DNA of 64,000 nt from Aplidium turbinatum (Eukaryota; Chordata; Ascidiacea; Aplousobranchia; Polyclinidae), in the NCBI GenBank assembly GCA_918807975.1, contig OU964929.1, positions 9,937,197 to 10,001,196 of the forward strand. Direction: 5' to 3'. A model generated the notes under the pieces. It made no database searches. It was not told the DNA's origin and worked only from the letters and a program-made list of their open reading frames with translations. A program made the translations under genes and the position numbers. Below, piece by piece: positions 1 to 11,800 of this stretch (position 1 is its first letter; the number at the start of each line of letters is the position of its first letter).

Positions 1-230
1 CTTTACTGCTTATAGGAGCTCGTTACTTTACTCCAAAGGAGTAGGCTACGTTTTCTCAATTGAGAACCCACGCAAAACATTGTCTCTACACAAAAATGCA
101 CATTTTGAAACGTATAGGATGCAATACAGAGATATTGAAGCGATTTTAGTATAAAAGTACGCGAATAAGCTCATATTTATGAATGTGCGTATGCGGAAAG
201 CACGAAAACAGCTCGTAGGCTACCATTATT

Positions 231-353
231 TTAATCTCAGTCACCGGGCCTGCGTCAGTGATTCAAAGCCTCTCTAAGTATGCGAAACTGCCAGGATAAA
301 GCTCTGCAAGAAGCTTTCCCAGTCCGAGGATAAAGATTCAATCAATCAATCAA
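231..353 (+). repeat. SINE A fragment (3' part)
   Basis: Contains GGGCCTGCGTCAGTGATTC, AAACTGCCAGGATAAAGC and AGTCCGAGGATAAAGATTCA followed by an AATC-repeat tail. The 5' tRNA-like head is missing. The same sequence recurs at many sites in the window in both orientations. Confidence 0.65.
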
Positions 354-1164
354 CGTCACGGGCTATCTTAGCCCAGTGCTAATTAATCGCTAATAACCGG
401 AGCTGTGAAAATCACAGAACCAAAATATTTTACAAGGTAATAGCCATGTGTATTGTGCATATAGAGATTAAATTTTTATTCAACAAATTTATTGAAATAA
501 ACTGTTTGAGATGAAAAAACATCGGAAAGTCGGTTTTTATTATAATTTCCCAAAAATAGCTTCAAAATTGAAATTTTTGAATTATAGCTAAACTAAACAA
601 AAAATTACTTGTGCTCATTAATATAAGGCATTTTTGAACGTTTCTACATTTCAAAAGAATTGCACTACCATTTATATTGCACTAACCTTCACATAACTAC
701 CATTGCACGAAAATCTCTATTCAAGTGAGACGAAATGCTTATTGTGAAGGGCAGGAAGGTAGCAAAATGACCAGATTAGGTTCAGAAAATGCACAAAGAA
801 CAAAAACTAAAAGTCAGGAAATTTTACATTTCTAGCATATTTCCTTCTGTGAAATATTTCACTAACAGAGTGGGACGTCCTCATAAAACACGTGTCGCTA
901 CAGATAAGGTTAATCGAATAACTTAGTAATATCTGAATACCGGTTCCTGGAACGAATGAAATAGTAGCCTGCATAATAAATGTTAAATTTATAAAAATGT
1001 TTGTTAATAACTTTGTGTGCCAACATTTTTGGAGTCTCCCAGGCTACAAGTCAGCAGTTGTGAACCGAGCAAATGACAACTGAGCTAGCGACATTTCAAC
1101 AAGTGGCGGAAGTTTGGCAAATGATGAAACTGAGCAAGAGCAAGTAATAACTGAGCAAGCCAAA

Positions 1165-1731
1165 ACTTGGCACGGCACAAGTCAGCAAATTAAGTTTAAC
1201 AAACGATTACCAAGCAAGTTCGATACTAGTTGAAAATAGCATTTGCTGGCTTGGTAGCTGAAATGTACTTACTGAGTTGTAGCATGTCTAGTGTTTTGAC
1301 CAGCACATCTTTGTGTATATTAGACGTTTGTGCCATCTGATTGAAATTGTAAGTAAATGTAGGGTATAACCTACTCGTACTATAGTTCAGCCCAAGGCGA
1401 CCTACTGTATAGTATCGCTATGGTTAAACCAGGAGATGGTTGAACCTAAAGTCGGTTGAACGCTACGAATGAAGATGAGATGAACGCTAAGAATAAGCTT
1501 CTTGCGCCAAAATCATAAATCATTTTTCAGGTATCATAGCTGAGATAACCATCAATGTGTGGGTTACACTGTACAATGATCGTCAGACGAGACAACTCAA
1601 CAAGGGCTTTAATTTAGCAAGTACAGTTTAGTTAGGCCTACCAAGTCAGCAAATGAGACTTACTTGCTCAGTTCGGACTTGCTTGGTCATCGCTTGCTAA
1701 ACTGAATTTGCTGAATTGTGAGATGCCAAGG
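1165..1731. repeat. Inverted-repeat (foldback) element
   Basis: A roughly 90-base arm at 1165-1255 (with GTCAGCAAATTAAGTTTAAC and ACCAAGCAAGTTCG) is complementary to 1640-1731 (GACTTGCTTGGTCATCG, AACTGAATTTGCTGAATTG). The element probably extends outward to about 1045 and 1800, where further GCAAGT/CTTGC motifs occur. Target duplication not resolved. No coding sequence inside. Confidence 0.55.
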
Positions 1732-3654
1732 TCAGTGATAGCCAGTTCAGATGTTACTTGCCCAACTTGCCTATAATACACAGTTGTAGCAACAGAGTTG
1801 CCCAAGGAAGGAACTGCCCCCCTAAAATTTTTATTTTGCCCTCCGAAATATGTTGATGTTCAAATGCTTCAATGCTGACAGTTTTAAATCTTTGTAAAAC
1901 TAAACAGTAAATGTATTTTGCATGGGATATAAAGCAGTGAATCTGCAGCCCAATATATGTTATTGAAATTTAACGTTTTGTCCACTACTATCTATGTACA
2001 ATACGGAAACAAAATAAAAAAAACAAAATGTGAATGATGGACAAACACAACCCTAACCCAAGATAAATGGCTCCACACTCTAGAGTCCTTCCCCCCGACA
2101 TCCAAAGCATTTCCCAATCCCACCCTGAAACCCCAATTGGAGCTATATACTCAGGTTGGGAGAGTGAAACTCTCCAAACAGCCGCTGCAGAAAACAACGA
2201 CATAGCTCAGAGATGGCGAGGTCACCAATCTTAGGTTGATACTTCACGCTACGCAAGACCGATGTTCATAAGGATGTTACAATGATTAAATGATTGTAGG
2301 CCTAATATATTTTTATGGATCAAACATTTGCGTTTTATTGATGGCCGGTCCGCCAAATAATGCCTGCCGTAAACTGGTCCGCAGTGCGAAAAGGGTTGCC
2401 AACCCTTGGACTATAGGCTACACTTATGCTTGAAACACCACAGAAACCATAGTGTCCTTTAGAACGGTTTCTGCGTTGTTGTGTGAATCAGAATATATCT
2501 TCCTCCGAATCAGGGGGCACATATTCATTTCCTGATGATTTTTCGCTGTCACTGTTGTCAGTATCACTGGTATTTTGTTGATTAAGCTCAGCTTAAAGTA
2601 TTTGAAACACATTTCTGTCGGCCATTTTTAAACTTCTTTTAAATTCAAAAATAAACTAACAAATAGCACCTACCTTATTGAGATCCACTGTACAAATGCA
2701 ATGTAACTTACATTGATTATAATTCTAAAGTTTATTCTAAACTACAACCGGCCTCCGAGGCCCTATAAATTACAGTTTGAGGTGTACTTTTGTTTTTAGC
2801 CAACAATTTTTTTTTACTTATTAATCCTTACACTCCGGTTTTAAGTTTTGCAAACGACTCTATTTTATGCATTTCTGGAGCAACAGCTCTAAAAACCAAA
2901 AAAAAAAAATTAAAAGAATTTTCTCTCTCACCGGGCCTCCCAGGCCCGTAATTACTGTTTAGGGGTTAAATAAGGCTACAATCGGCTGCCGAGAAATAGC
3001 TGATGAAAGTTGCAAATGCTTTGCCGCAGCGCAGATTTAAATGCAGCCTTGGAATGGCTGCGAAATTTTGGATATTTCTTTTTGATTTGAGCTGGGCGCT
3101 TTAGCAGACTATAGCTTGTATTTTTCATGGCTCTTTGCCCGTTGGTGATGAGGTGACGTGTTGCATACAGAAAAAAGGCAGTTGCAGTGAAGTATATCAG
3201 GGAAAAGAATAAATATTTAATCATTACTGCATAGCATCAGTGAGCTTTGCGTTGATCTCGAATTTATGTTTGGCAACTGAAGCTCAAAAGTGAATGGACG
3301 GGAAAGTAAAGGGGTCAAACTTTGTGTCCAGGACCGTGGACTACCATCTTGCCCTTTTGGCCCCGGCCGGAGGAGGTTAATATGGCTTTGTTCGTGTCTA
3401 TCTTCACGCGCAGCCGAGCCATAAGTGTCAAACCGATGCTGCTGCTGGGAGTAGAGGGAAAGTTAGATAGTGAGGTTGTTTAATTTTAGATATTACAATT
3501 TAAATACATAATGAACAAATAACTGCAGGAAAGGAGGTCAGTATCATTGTCACAAATACAAATACGCAAATATATTCTTTAACTGCAGACAGGTTATCAC
3601 TGTTTTGACCTTTAGGTCTCTTCAGTGCAATGGTGATTTCCATACTTGAATCCA

Positions 3655-3885
3655 AGCATCCGGGGAGAAGATAAGATTCTCATTATACTAAGCATTCAGT
3701 TCTAACGAGAGCAGGGTGGCGAGTTCTTTTGTCTGGCCGCCTTTTCTTCAGTAACTACGCCCACCTAATTCATTATACCCTGGGTAGAGGGGAGCGATGT
3801 TTTCTACAACTAGCTTAAGCCTGGAGTCGAACCAGGATTGCATGATTGGAAAGCGAAGGCCTGAACGACTGCACCATCCCACCCT
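3655..3885 (-). repeat. SINE C, tRNA-derived
   Basis: On the minus strand, an A-box-like GGATGGTGCAGTCGTTCAGG and a B box GGTTCGACTCCAG head the element, followed by a body with CTACCCAGGG and GGTGGGCGTAGTTACTG. A second copy lies at 47395-47645. The internal Pol III promoter boxes mark it as tRNA-derived. Confidence 0.6.
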
Positions 3886-5459
3886 TAGATTTAGTGCAGT
3901 GAATGTACATTAAACATAATGTCTTATAACTATTATAAGTTAACTTAGCGTGGTGATTTTCCATTTGTGGTATGCAATAAATCACAATTCGTACTGTCAC
4001 ACACCAGTGGCGTACGCAGGAATTTTTACCTGGGAGGGGTTGAAAAAAAAATCATGAGACCATTCAAATCGTAGCCTACATTTAGTTCACGGCTGAAACG
4101 AAAGTGAGCCCATGACAGGTCACTAAACGTACACTTGTCATTGTGCTGATGAATATAGGACTACAAAATGGTCGAGAAAGCTTGACGAACATTAGCGTAC
4201 GTTTTTTGTTTTGTTAACAATTTGCTAGTTAATGCGAATATGCGATGCAAATTGTGAATGCAATCCACTGTCGATTCAGAATTTGGCCGGTGTTTCCTGT
4301 GAAGTACGAAGACGTTTTTCATTAGAGTTACGTCAAGATTGCATTTTGTAGCAAAAAACAATTTGAAATGGTCGTTCGTTGCAGTGATTCGCTTTTACTT
4401 TGCGATAAAAAAAGATGGGTTAAAGATGATAAAAATCTCTACAAACCTTGCAATTAATTATTTAACAAACAAAACAGAGTTTTGAAATAGGTTGTGTCTT
4501 GTTTGAAACACCCCTGAGTGAAAGCAGTCAGTTTATCTGAAAATAAACATTTTTTAAACAATCCCACGCATTTTTGTCTTGACGCTATTTACCATGTAAC
4601 CTACGATTCTCATGCATTGGCATTTCATTTTCTTTTTCAGCGCATAACGAACCAAATTGCTGAGATCTCAAAATCAAAGATAATAAAAGAATTTTCCGTC
4701 AAAATGAAACAAAAGATTGTTTTAAAAATGTTTCAACGTAACATTAAAGTTGTTCACGCAAGGACCTAGGAGATGTCCAATCAAACGGTGGAAACTGTCG
4801 CCTACTAAAAAACAGGCTAGCTATCAGCAAACAACCGACCGGTTATTCAAGCTGTTTAGCTTCAAGCAGCCGTGCTGAACTCACAAACAACAAAAGCAAG
4901 CGAAATATTTTGAAATTTCGATGCCAGCTACTCAATTTTTCACTTTTTTGTTTCATCGCTGATAGTTTCTTGGCTATAATTGCTGTAACACCAATACGTG
5001 TTCACAAAACTTGATTTACATAAAAACTAAGAAATATAGAAGATGGCGCATTTAAATAAAGCCATGATAAGCCATGAACAATACAAAAATTGCAAACATC
5101 AAGCTCAATGGGGACGTTTAACCTCCAAAACCCATGCGCAATGCAACAACAGTAAGATGTCTACTAGCAAATTGCTTAATTGGAACGAACCAAGAAAATT
5201 ATATATATCACTGCTAATTTAATAAACGTTTACAAGAAGCACCAATGAACTTTGCGGTTTTCTAATCAAAGTGCTTCTTGTATAAGAAGACACATACAAA
5301 GTTGATAAAAGGAACTAAGATATGCTGATTTATGTATTACGGTACTTTATTATTTATTTGGTAGCATAGATGGACTAGCTTTGTTGGTTTGGGTTAGTCA
5401 CACCAACATATAATATACAAAATATAAGCAAAACCAAAACTAAACTCAAACAACAAATT

Positions 5460-5513
5460 GTTATTTTTGCATTGATTCAACGTCTGCACACGTTGAATCA
5501 ATGCAAAAATAAC
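5460..5513. repeat. Perfect 24-bp palindrome (repeat H)
   Basis: A 24-base arm at 5460-5483 (starting GTTATTTTTGCATTGATTC) is perfectly complementary to 5490-5513, with a 6-base loop CTGCAC. A diverged copy occurs at about 39968-40018, also followed by CTGTCTGGG. A second inverted pair, GCTGTCTGGG and CCCAGACAGC, follows at 5521-5579. It is probably a small hairpin transposon. Confidence 0.6.
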
Positions 5514-5879
5514 GAATCTTGCTGTCTGGGAATAAATACAAAACGATAAGGTTATGGACCCAGACAGCAAAATCCGTCGTTTTTTACTGTCTGGGAAGGA
5601 TCTGGTAGGAGACAGACAAAAGTGACACGGAAATGTTGGTTTGTTACTGATAATCTTGCGCAATATCGTGTTGTTGCATATTGCACCAGGGACGGATGCA
5701 ATAAGTTGCCTTAGACTAGATTTTAATAAAACTCGATGAGTTGGTCCGTATTAATCCATTCTTGTAAATTCACGATGAACAAAGTAGCTTCGATCCGCCA
5801 CTGTGTTGAACTAGCTGTTTATTAACACTTCGTGGCGTAAATGTGTGCAGAGTATAGGCTTGGACGTTTAACAAAGGCA

Positions 5880-8800
5880 ATGATTTTAATAAAATATAGT
5901 TTGTTTTTGTTCATGTTGTCTGCGACCTTATCAACACAAAGTACCACTACCGACCCAGGTAAGTGGATCAATGGATTTGAAGTTCTTATCTGAATTTACC
6001 TGTTTAAAACTAAAAGCTTATAAAACGTGTGATATTATGCACAGGCTGATAACAATGCATGAAGCATTTTTACAAGTCTCTCAAGGTGTCAACTTGTAGA
6101 CAAATATTTAATTTGTTTCAGTATTTTGCTTCATTTTAGTAACTTGAGTTGAAATTACACCAAAAATTGACCTTTTAAAATACTACATAATTTTTTGTCC
6201 ATAAGTTAGCTTGTAATTTTCTTTCTCTGGACAAAAAAGACAATAATTATGTAGAGTGGGCACAGGGTTGCATTTGATAAAAACATGATTGAAAATGTCG
6301 TCCTTTCATTGTGCCTTTAAAGTTCAACCCCAGTTGTCATTATTTGCAGTTCGATGCAAATGAGTGAATTTTAATTTCGTCAACATAGGCTATTGAAAAA
6401 CAGTAAAGTTGGAAATAGGAAATAGTTATAAATTTAACGAAAGTTTCACCTTTTAGTGATATTCAATATATTTTGGCTTTAAATTCTAAAAATTGTTTAA
6501 CAAACGTTACCTATGAAGGCAAGAAACAAAAACTGTGATTTAAATCTGAAAGCAAGTTATTTGACTGATGATGTATTGGCAAGCAAACACGCTTTCGAAT
6601 GTCAATTAATCATTTGTAATTTCTTTTGATCAAAACCATGACAGGAAACAAAAGGATTTGATTCGTGCAAGGTTGTCTTGACAGCACGAAGGAAAGAGCA
6701 AATATTCTTACAGATTCGTTAATAATGCTTGTCATGGTCTACTCTTGATGACGTAGCTCACTGGCTGAACATCCTTGTCTTTGCAAGTGTTTGAAAATGA
6801 TAACTTTATGGTTTTAATTAATTGTCGCTCTACAACAGCTAAGATCTTTTAACGACTTGAAAATGATTAAACATAGAACAACCATCTGTAATTTGCATAA
6901 GGCAAGCTTTAGCAACTTTTCTTTACAGCTTCAAACGGTTTCCAAAATGAACAAGACCGATACAGCAAGATATTTTTGAGTTATTTCCAGCAATTTTATA
7001 ATGCAACCTTTTCCTTTTTTAAATGCAGCTCTTTCCAAGCATTGTGCCTAAAAGCAAAAGTAATAAAGAAAATGTTTTGACTTAATAGCAATCAGGTTCA
7101 GATGAACTTGTATTTGGATCTTCAACAAAAACTTGCTTTACTTGTAAAAAGTTTTCCTGTAATGTCGTGGCGAATATTTATTGCCTCAGTGGCGATTGCA
7201 TTGGCCAGTAAACTTAAAGCAAGTATCCAATAACAGAGATAATTAATCAAATAATAGCATACTGGTGATGGCTTGCTGTATTCTGTCACCTGTAAACAAA
7301 ATTTTGAATCTCGTTTCTTGCATGACAATGTTCGTCATGCAATTGAAAAATATCAGCTAGGCTACTTATGTGCTTTGTGAATGCGATATTGTAAAGATTC
7401 GGTCGGGCAATTTAATTACTGCAGAAAAAACGTGGTTTTGAATTTCGTCTTTTCAGAAACATGATAGTGCATCTTGCAATGCTTTGATCTTTTTTATCAA
7501 ACAGTCATTTTTCTTTTTGTGACTGGTTTTAGCAGGATGTTGTTGACAGGGTCGTTTTCAAACGATAATCGTAGCTCGGCACTAATGAAAAGGCCTGGTT
7601 TCAATCTATGCAAAATGCAACACTTTTGAACAAAACTAAAGTCAAAGAAAATAAGGAATTATTTTTAAAATTATTAATTAAGAATGAATTATTAATTAAC
7701 GCCATATTTGCTTTAACAAAAAAAACAAAATAAAACCCTTGAATAGATGAAAAAGCACTACTTCGAAATAACAGGTTTGTTTTGAAATGCGGCGTTGTGG
7801 AGTTTTCTTTAGTTGCAGGTTCCTAAAAAGATTTCAAGCTTCTATAATCAAAAATATACCTTTCATTACCCTTGTCGACAGTGCTAGCTGTCAATATGCA
7901 GCATATTCGGCAATGCACGAGGTCTTTATAATGTAAAAGTCCTATTCTACCCAGGATTGAAATACATTTTTCAAGAGTGCAAAAGTGCAGCCTTATTTTT
8001 TTTGAGCTCTAACAAAATAACATGAATTTACTGGTTTTATTGGTTTGCATTGGTCATACCAAATAATTGAATATATGGAGTTACAACGTCATAATGAAGA
8101 CTGACAATACAAAATTTCATGATACGACGTGAGCTATTAAATATTGAACTTGTATAAGAGTTTACTTTTTTGATTTCAAATATCTATAAAGTGCTGGACG
8201 GACTAAAAATAGCTAGGTCCTTAGACGACAATGATCTCTCACCCGGGGGTACGAAAGCCGATTAATACGCCCTGTTGTGTGGGGATGTGATCTGTTGAAT
8301 ATCTGACTTCTATAGCACTATTTTCATATTAGTTTTTTATTATTCATATTAATTTTCATGACATCAGCAAATTCCAGAACTCGTTTGTCAGACTAAAATG
8401 AGTCGGGCTTTAGACGGCGGTGACCCCCCGACACTAGAGTACGGTCTGGGGGGTCAGCATCGTCGCCACTTATTAATTTGTGCGTGGAGTCTGTGACTTT
8501 GCACACGCAGCTATATCATGGTCTACAAATCAATTGATATTGGGATCATAATTATAAGGATAAGTGTTCGATTCTCTGTCCTTTTTTTTCTTTGCCTCGC
8601 TTGGCAAGAAATGTAACATTCACCTGGTAAACTCGGTAGCACGAAGAAGATTGTTCAATGGGCCACGTTAAGCTGTCTAGGCTTGGCCTTTGTGCTCACA
8701 AGCATCAAAATAATGATGTTATAGTTCATTTATTACCGCCCTACAATTGCAAAGATCTTTTAGCGACAGGGCTCAGTTTTAATTTTGTATTAGATTTAGC

Positions 8801-11800
8801 TTATCATTACCCGATTTGTCCTCACTGCGTTATGCAAGAAAGAATCCAATCGCTACTGTTTTTAAAATCTTTGGTATGACCCGACCAGGAATCGATCTAA
8901 GATCTACCAGCAGTCCAGCAGCATAGCCGAAGGCGATACCACTCAGCCACTGAGCAGGTGCTCACAAGCATAAACATGCGGTTGAACAAACTTAAGCTTT
9001 CTTGCCACCAGAGGCGCAACTTCAGGTCGTGCCTTTGTGGCAAAAAGAACTAGAAGATGTTTATTGGCTATACAGTATAGTTCTGATGTAGATACCGATT
9101 TTTGAACGCAAAAGTTACGTAAAAGATACTAATTTTCTACTATATACTTGCCTTGAGATGGACACAATTTGCTTCAATGCTCTTTGCTCAGGTATAACTC
9201 TGCAACCCTGCACACCACATTTATTCATTTGCACCACAACAACTGTCCGTCAGGCAGAACTGCTAATCAGAAGAGGTCGTGGATAGATAAAACTCATTTG
9301 TAAAATAACAATTTTGCGTTTGCAGAAAAATGCTTTACATCTGAGCCCTTCATTTGCTCGTCCGGAGAGCGTATCCACCGGAACAACTTTTGCGACTTTG
9401 AAAGTCACTGCAGGTAACTAACCACGTCCGATATATGTGTTTACAAAGAGAAGCTATGTTCTAATTAACAATATAATTTGTTAGTTTTTAAACCCATGTT
9501 GCATCCCAATGATTTAGCCTAACTGAAAAAGTGTGTTAGCTTTTTGTGAACTATTTATTTGAAAAACTACATAATTATGAACATTCGGTCAAGTTTATTA
9601 GATTTTGAACAGCCTGTCGTAGAATGCTGTCTTATCAATACATACCCTTAAACGTTCAACAAATATTTGGACAAGTTTTCTTCAATTGTTTTTACTGTTC
9701 TGATATATACGGTCGTACCAGCGCAACTATAAAGGCCCTACAGACTATACGAAGTATACGGAATGGAAAACGGAAAATAAGTTACAGTTTTCTGTTTGTA
9801 CAAGTACAGTATGTGGAAAAGGTTGACACAAACGGTCAGTTGCTTTTTTCCACACCACATGCGCTGCAATGTACATTATGGACATCTTCCTGGGTGTGGA
9901 ACGGAGTTGGAACAATTACATGTTTGTTAGTTCAATCACATGTAGGCTACAATTACACCATCAAAGTGTTTAACTACAGTAGCCTACATTACAAACACAT
10001 TGTTCCGAAATTTTCAAATTACAATTACTTTCAAATGTAATTAATTACACTTTTCAATTACAATTATCAAACGTTTCAACATTTATGTTTATTGATGATC
10101 TTTGACGGTTTAATTTTATCTAAAACGATTAGAATTGCAGTTCACAAAGATTATGTTGCAATGTAGAGAGGTCCCTTTTGAGCACCCAAGTATCGGCTCA
10201 ACAAACGTACTGATATCATGCCTGCAACTTACCAAATGTAATTGTAAATTGGACCAAATTCTTTGAAATTGCAATTACACAACAACAAAAATTACAACTA
10301 CATGAAAATGTGTAGGCCAATTAATTACTTTCAAGTACAATGGTGATTGATCCAACTTGGGTGTGGACAAAAACCTCATTTAGCCTACAAGATGTGGTCG
10401 AATCTGCTGTAAGTTTGAGACGCATAGCAAAAAAATTCAATTTTAATGAGTCGCACGAATCAAAAATTCTAATTAATTTGCAATGAAGAATACTGTATAG
10501 AATTTTATATCTTTTTATTGTGCGACCCCATTTAAGAAATCAATTTTTCTATGCCACCACTTGTTGTACACTGTACAGTTTACAATGTAAACTACGCAAT
10601 GTAAGTCCACTTTTAATTTGTTTGGCGATAATAAAATTACGATTTGCAATCCAGAGTGAAATTTCAGCTTGTTGAAGTGTTGTTGTCTGTGAATTATTCC
10701 ACCCACTAGATCAGGGGTCACCAAACTTTTTTGTCTGAGGGCCGGATTGCTGCGAAATTAACAGCTGCGGCCAGATGCAAATTGTGAAAGAATATGCAAC
10801 TATTTAGAATCTCCATTGACTGGAATTGAGCACAATAAACAACAAAGTCAGTGGTGGAATAGCAAAGTTGTGATGAAAATCGAAAGGTTGCTGGAAAAGC
10901 TATCCCCTGCTGTGATACACTACAGGGCATCGTGCTCTTGAAAAAGCATTACATCTTTCCAAATTTGGCCTAGGCTGTCTCCATTTGTGGTGGCCTAATG
11001 ATAAAAACAGAACACCAACATGTAGGCTGCCTGGTGGAAAAATGTACAAAAAGTTTGATAACTTTTTTCCTTAAACAGTTGTAGTGCAGCAGTGCAGCTG
11101 TTATTTCCGCAGCACGTGGCGGGCAGATGAAATCAGTTTGCGGGCCGGTTCCGGCCCGCGGGCCGTAGTTTGATGGCCTCTGCACTAGATGCACTGAATG
11201 CCGCTGCGGAGAGCAATTCTTGAAATGCGTTGCTCAAACGCAGAGCGATGCAATATACGCAGAAAGCTATTTATGATAAATCGTAATTTCTGTTAATTGC
11301 CCAAGCTGCTCAACAACTAAATTGACCAACGAATTTCTTAGAAGTTCACTGAGCGTATGAACAAGCCCCCAAGAGTTGCAGTTTAGCCATCCTTGACATG
11401 TACCAATGCAGAAGGCTGTTTTAACTCAATGTTGCCAAAACCTGTCGAATAAGTTTCCTCACAGCCGCTTCGCATGAAAATTTTCTTTCGTCTGCCGTAA
11501 TCATTTTGTAGTCAATAACAGCATTTGTTTCTGCAGCGACGGTAAAGATGAAATAATCCATAACAAAACTATTCACACTGACGACGACGGTTTCAAATGC
11601 CCTACCAAGCATATTAATGACACTCATTTCCAATTTTGCTTGTTACCGAATGAACATAAATGCGACGGCGTTTTGGACTGCCTGTTCGGTAAGATAACTA
11701 GAAGCGCTCAACAATTAAAGTGTTTTGTAAATTTTTATTTTTTTGCCTTTATTGTAAGTTACGTTTGTTTGTTGAGGTCTTAACTTTTTTCCAGCCTAAA

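Noticed and set aside
2380-2412. Possible hAT right end (GGGTTGCCAACCCTTGG)
   Set aside because: No matching left end or target duplication could be found upstream.
2825-2965. Possible tiny piggyBac-type element between two TTAA sites
   Set aside because: The terminal repeats match at only about six of nine positions; TTAA is common in this AT-rich sequence.
5394-5663. 89-codon minus-strand frame
   Set aside because: Covers palindromic repeat H; low-complexity translation.
8160-8470. Two similar stretches with GTCCTTAGACGAC and GGCTTTAGACGGC
   Set aside because: Perhaps a diverged local duplication, but too weak by eye to claim.
9624-10040. 138-codon open frame on the plus strand
   Set aside because: It runs across the edge of the repeat F transposon (9901 on) and reads into its AATTACA-rich interior; no domain or splice context.
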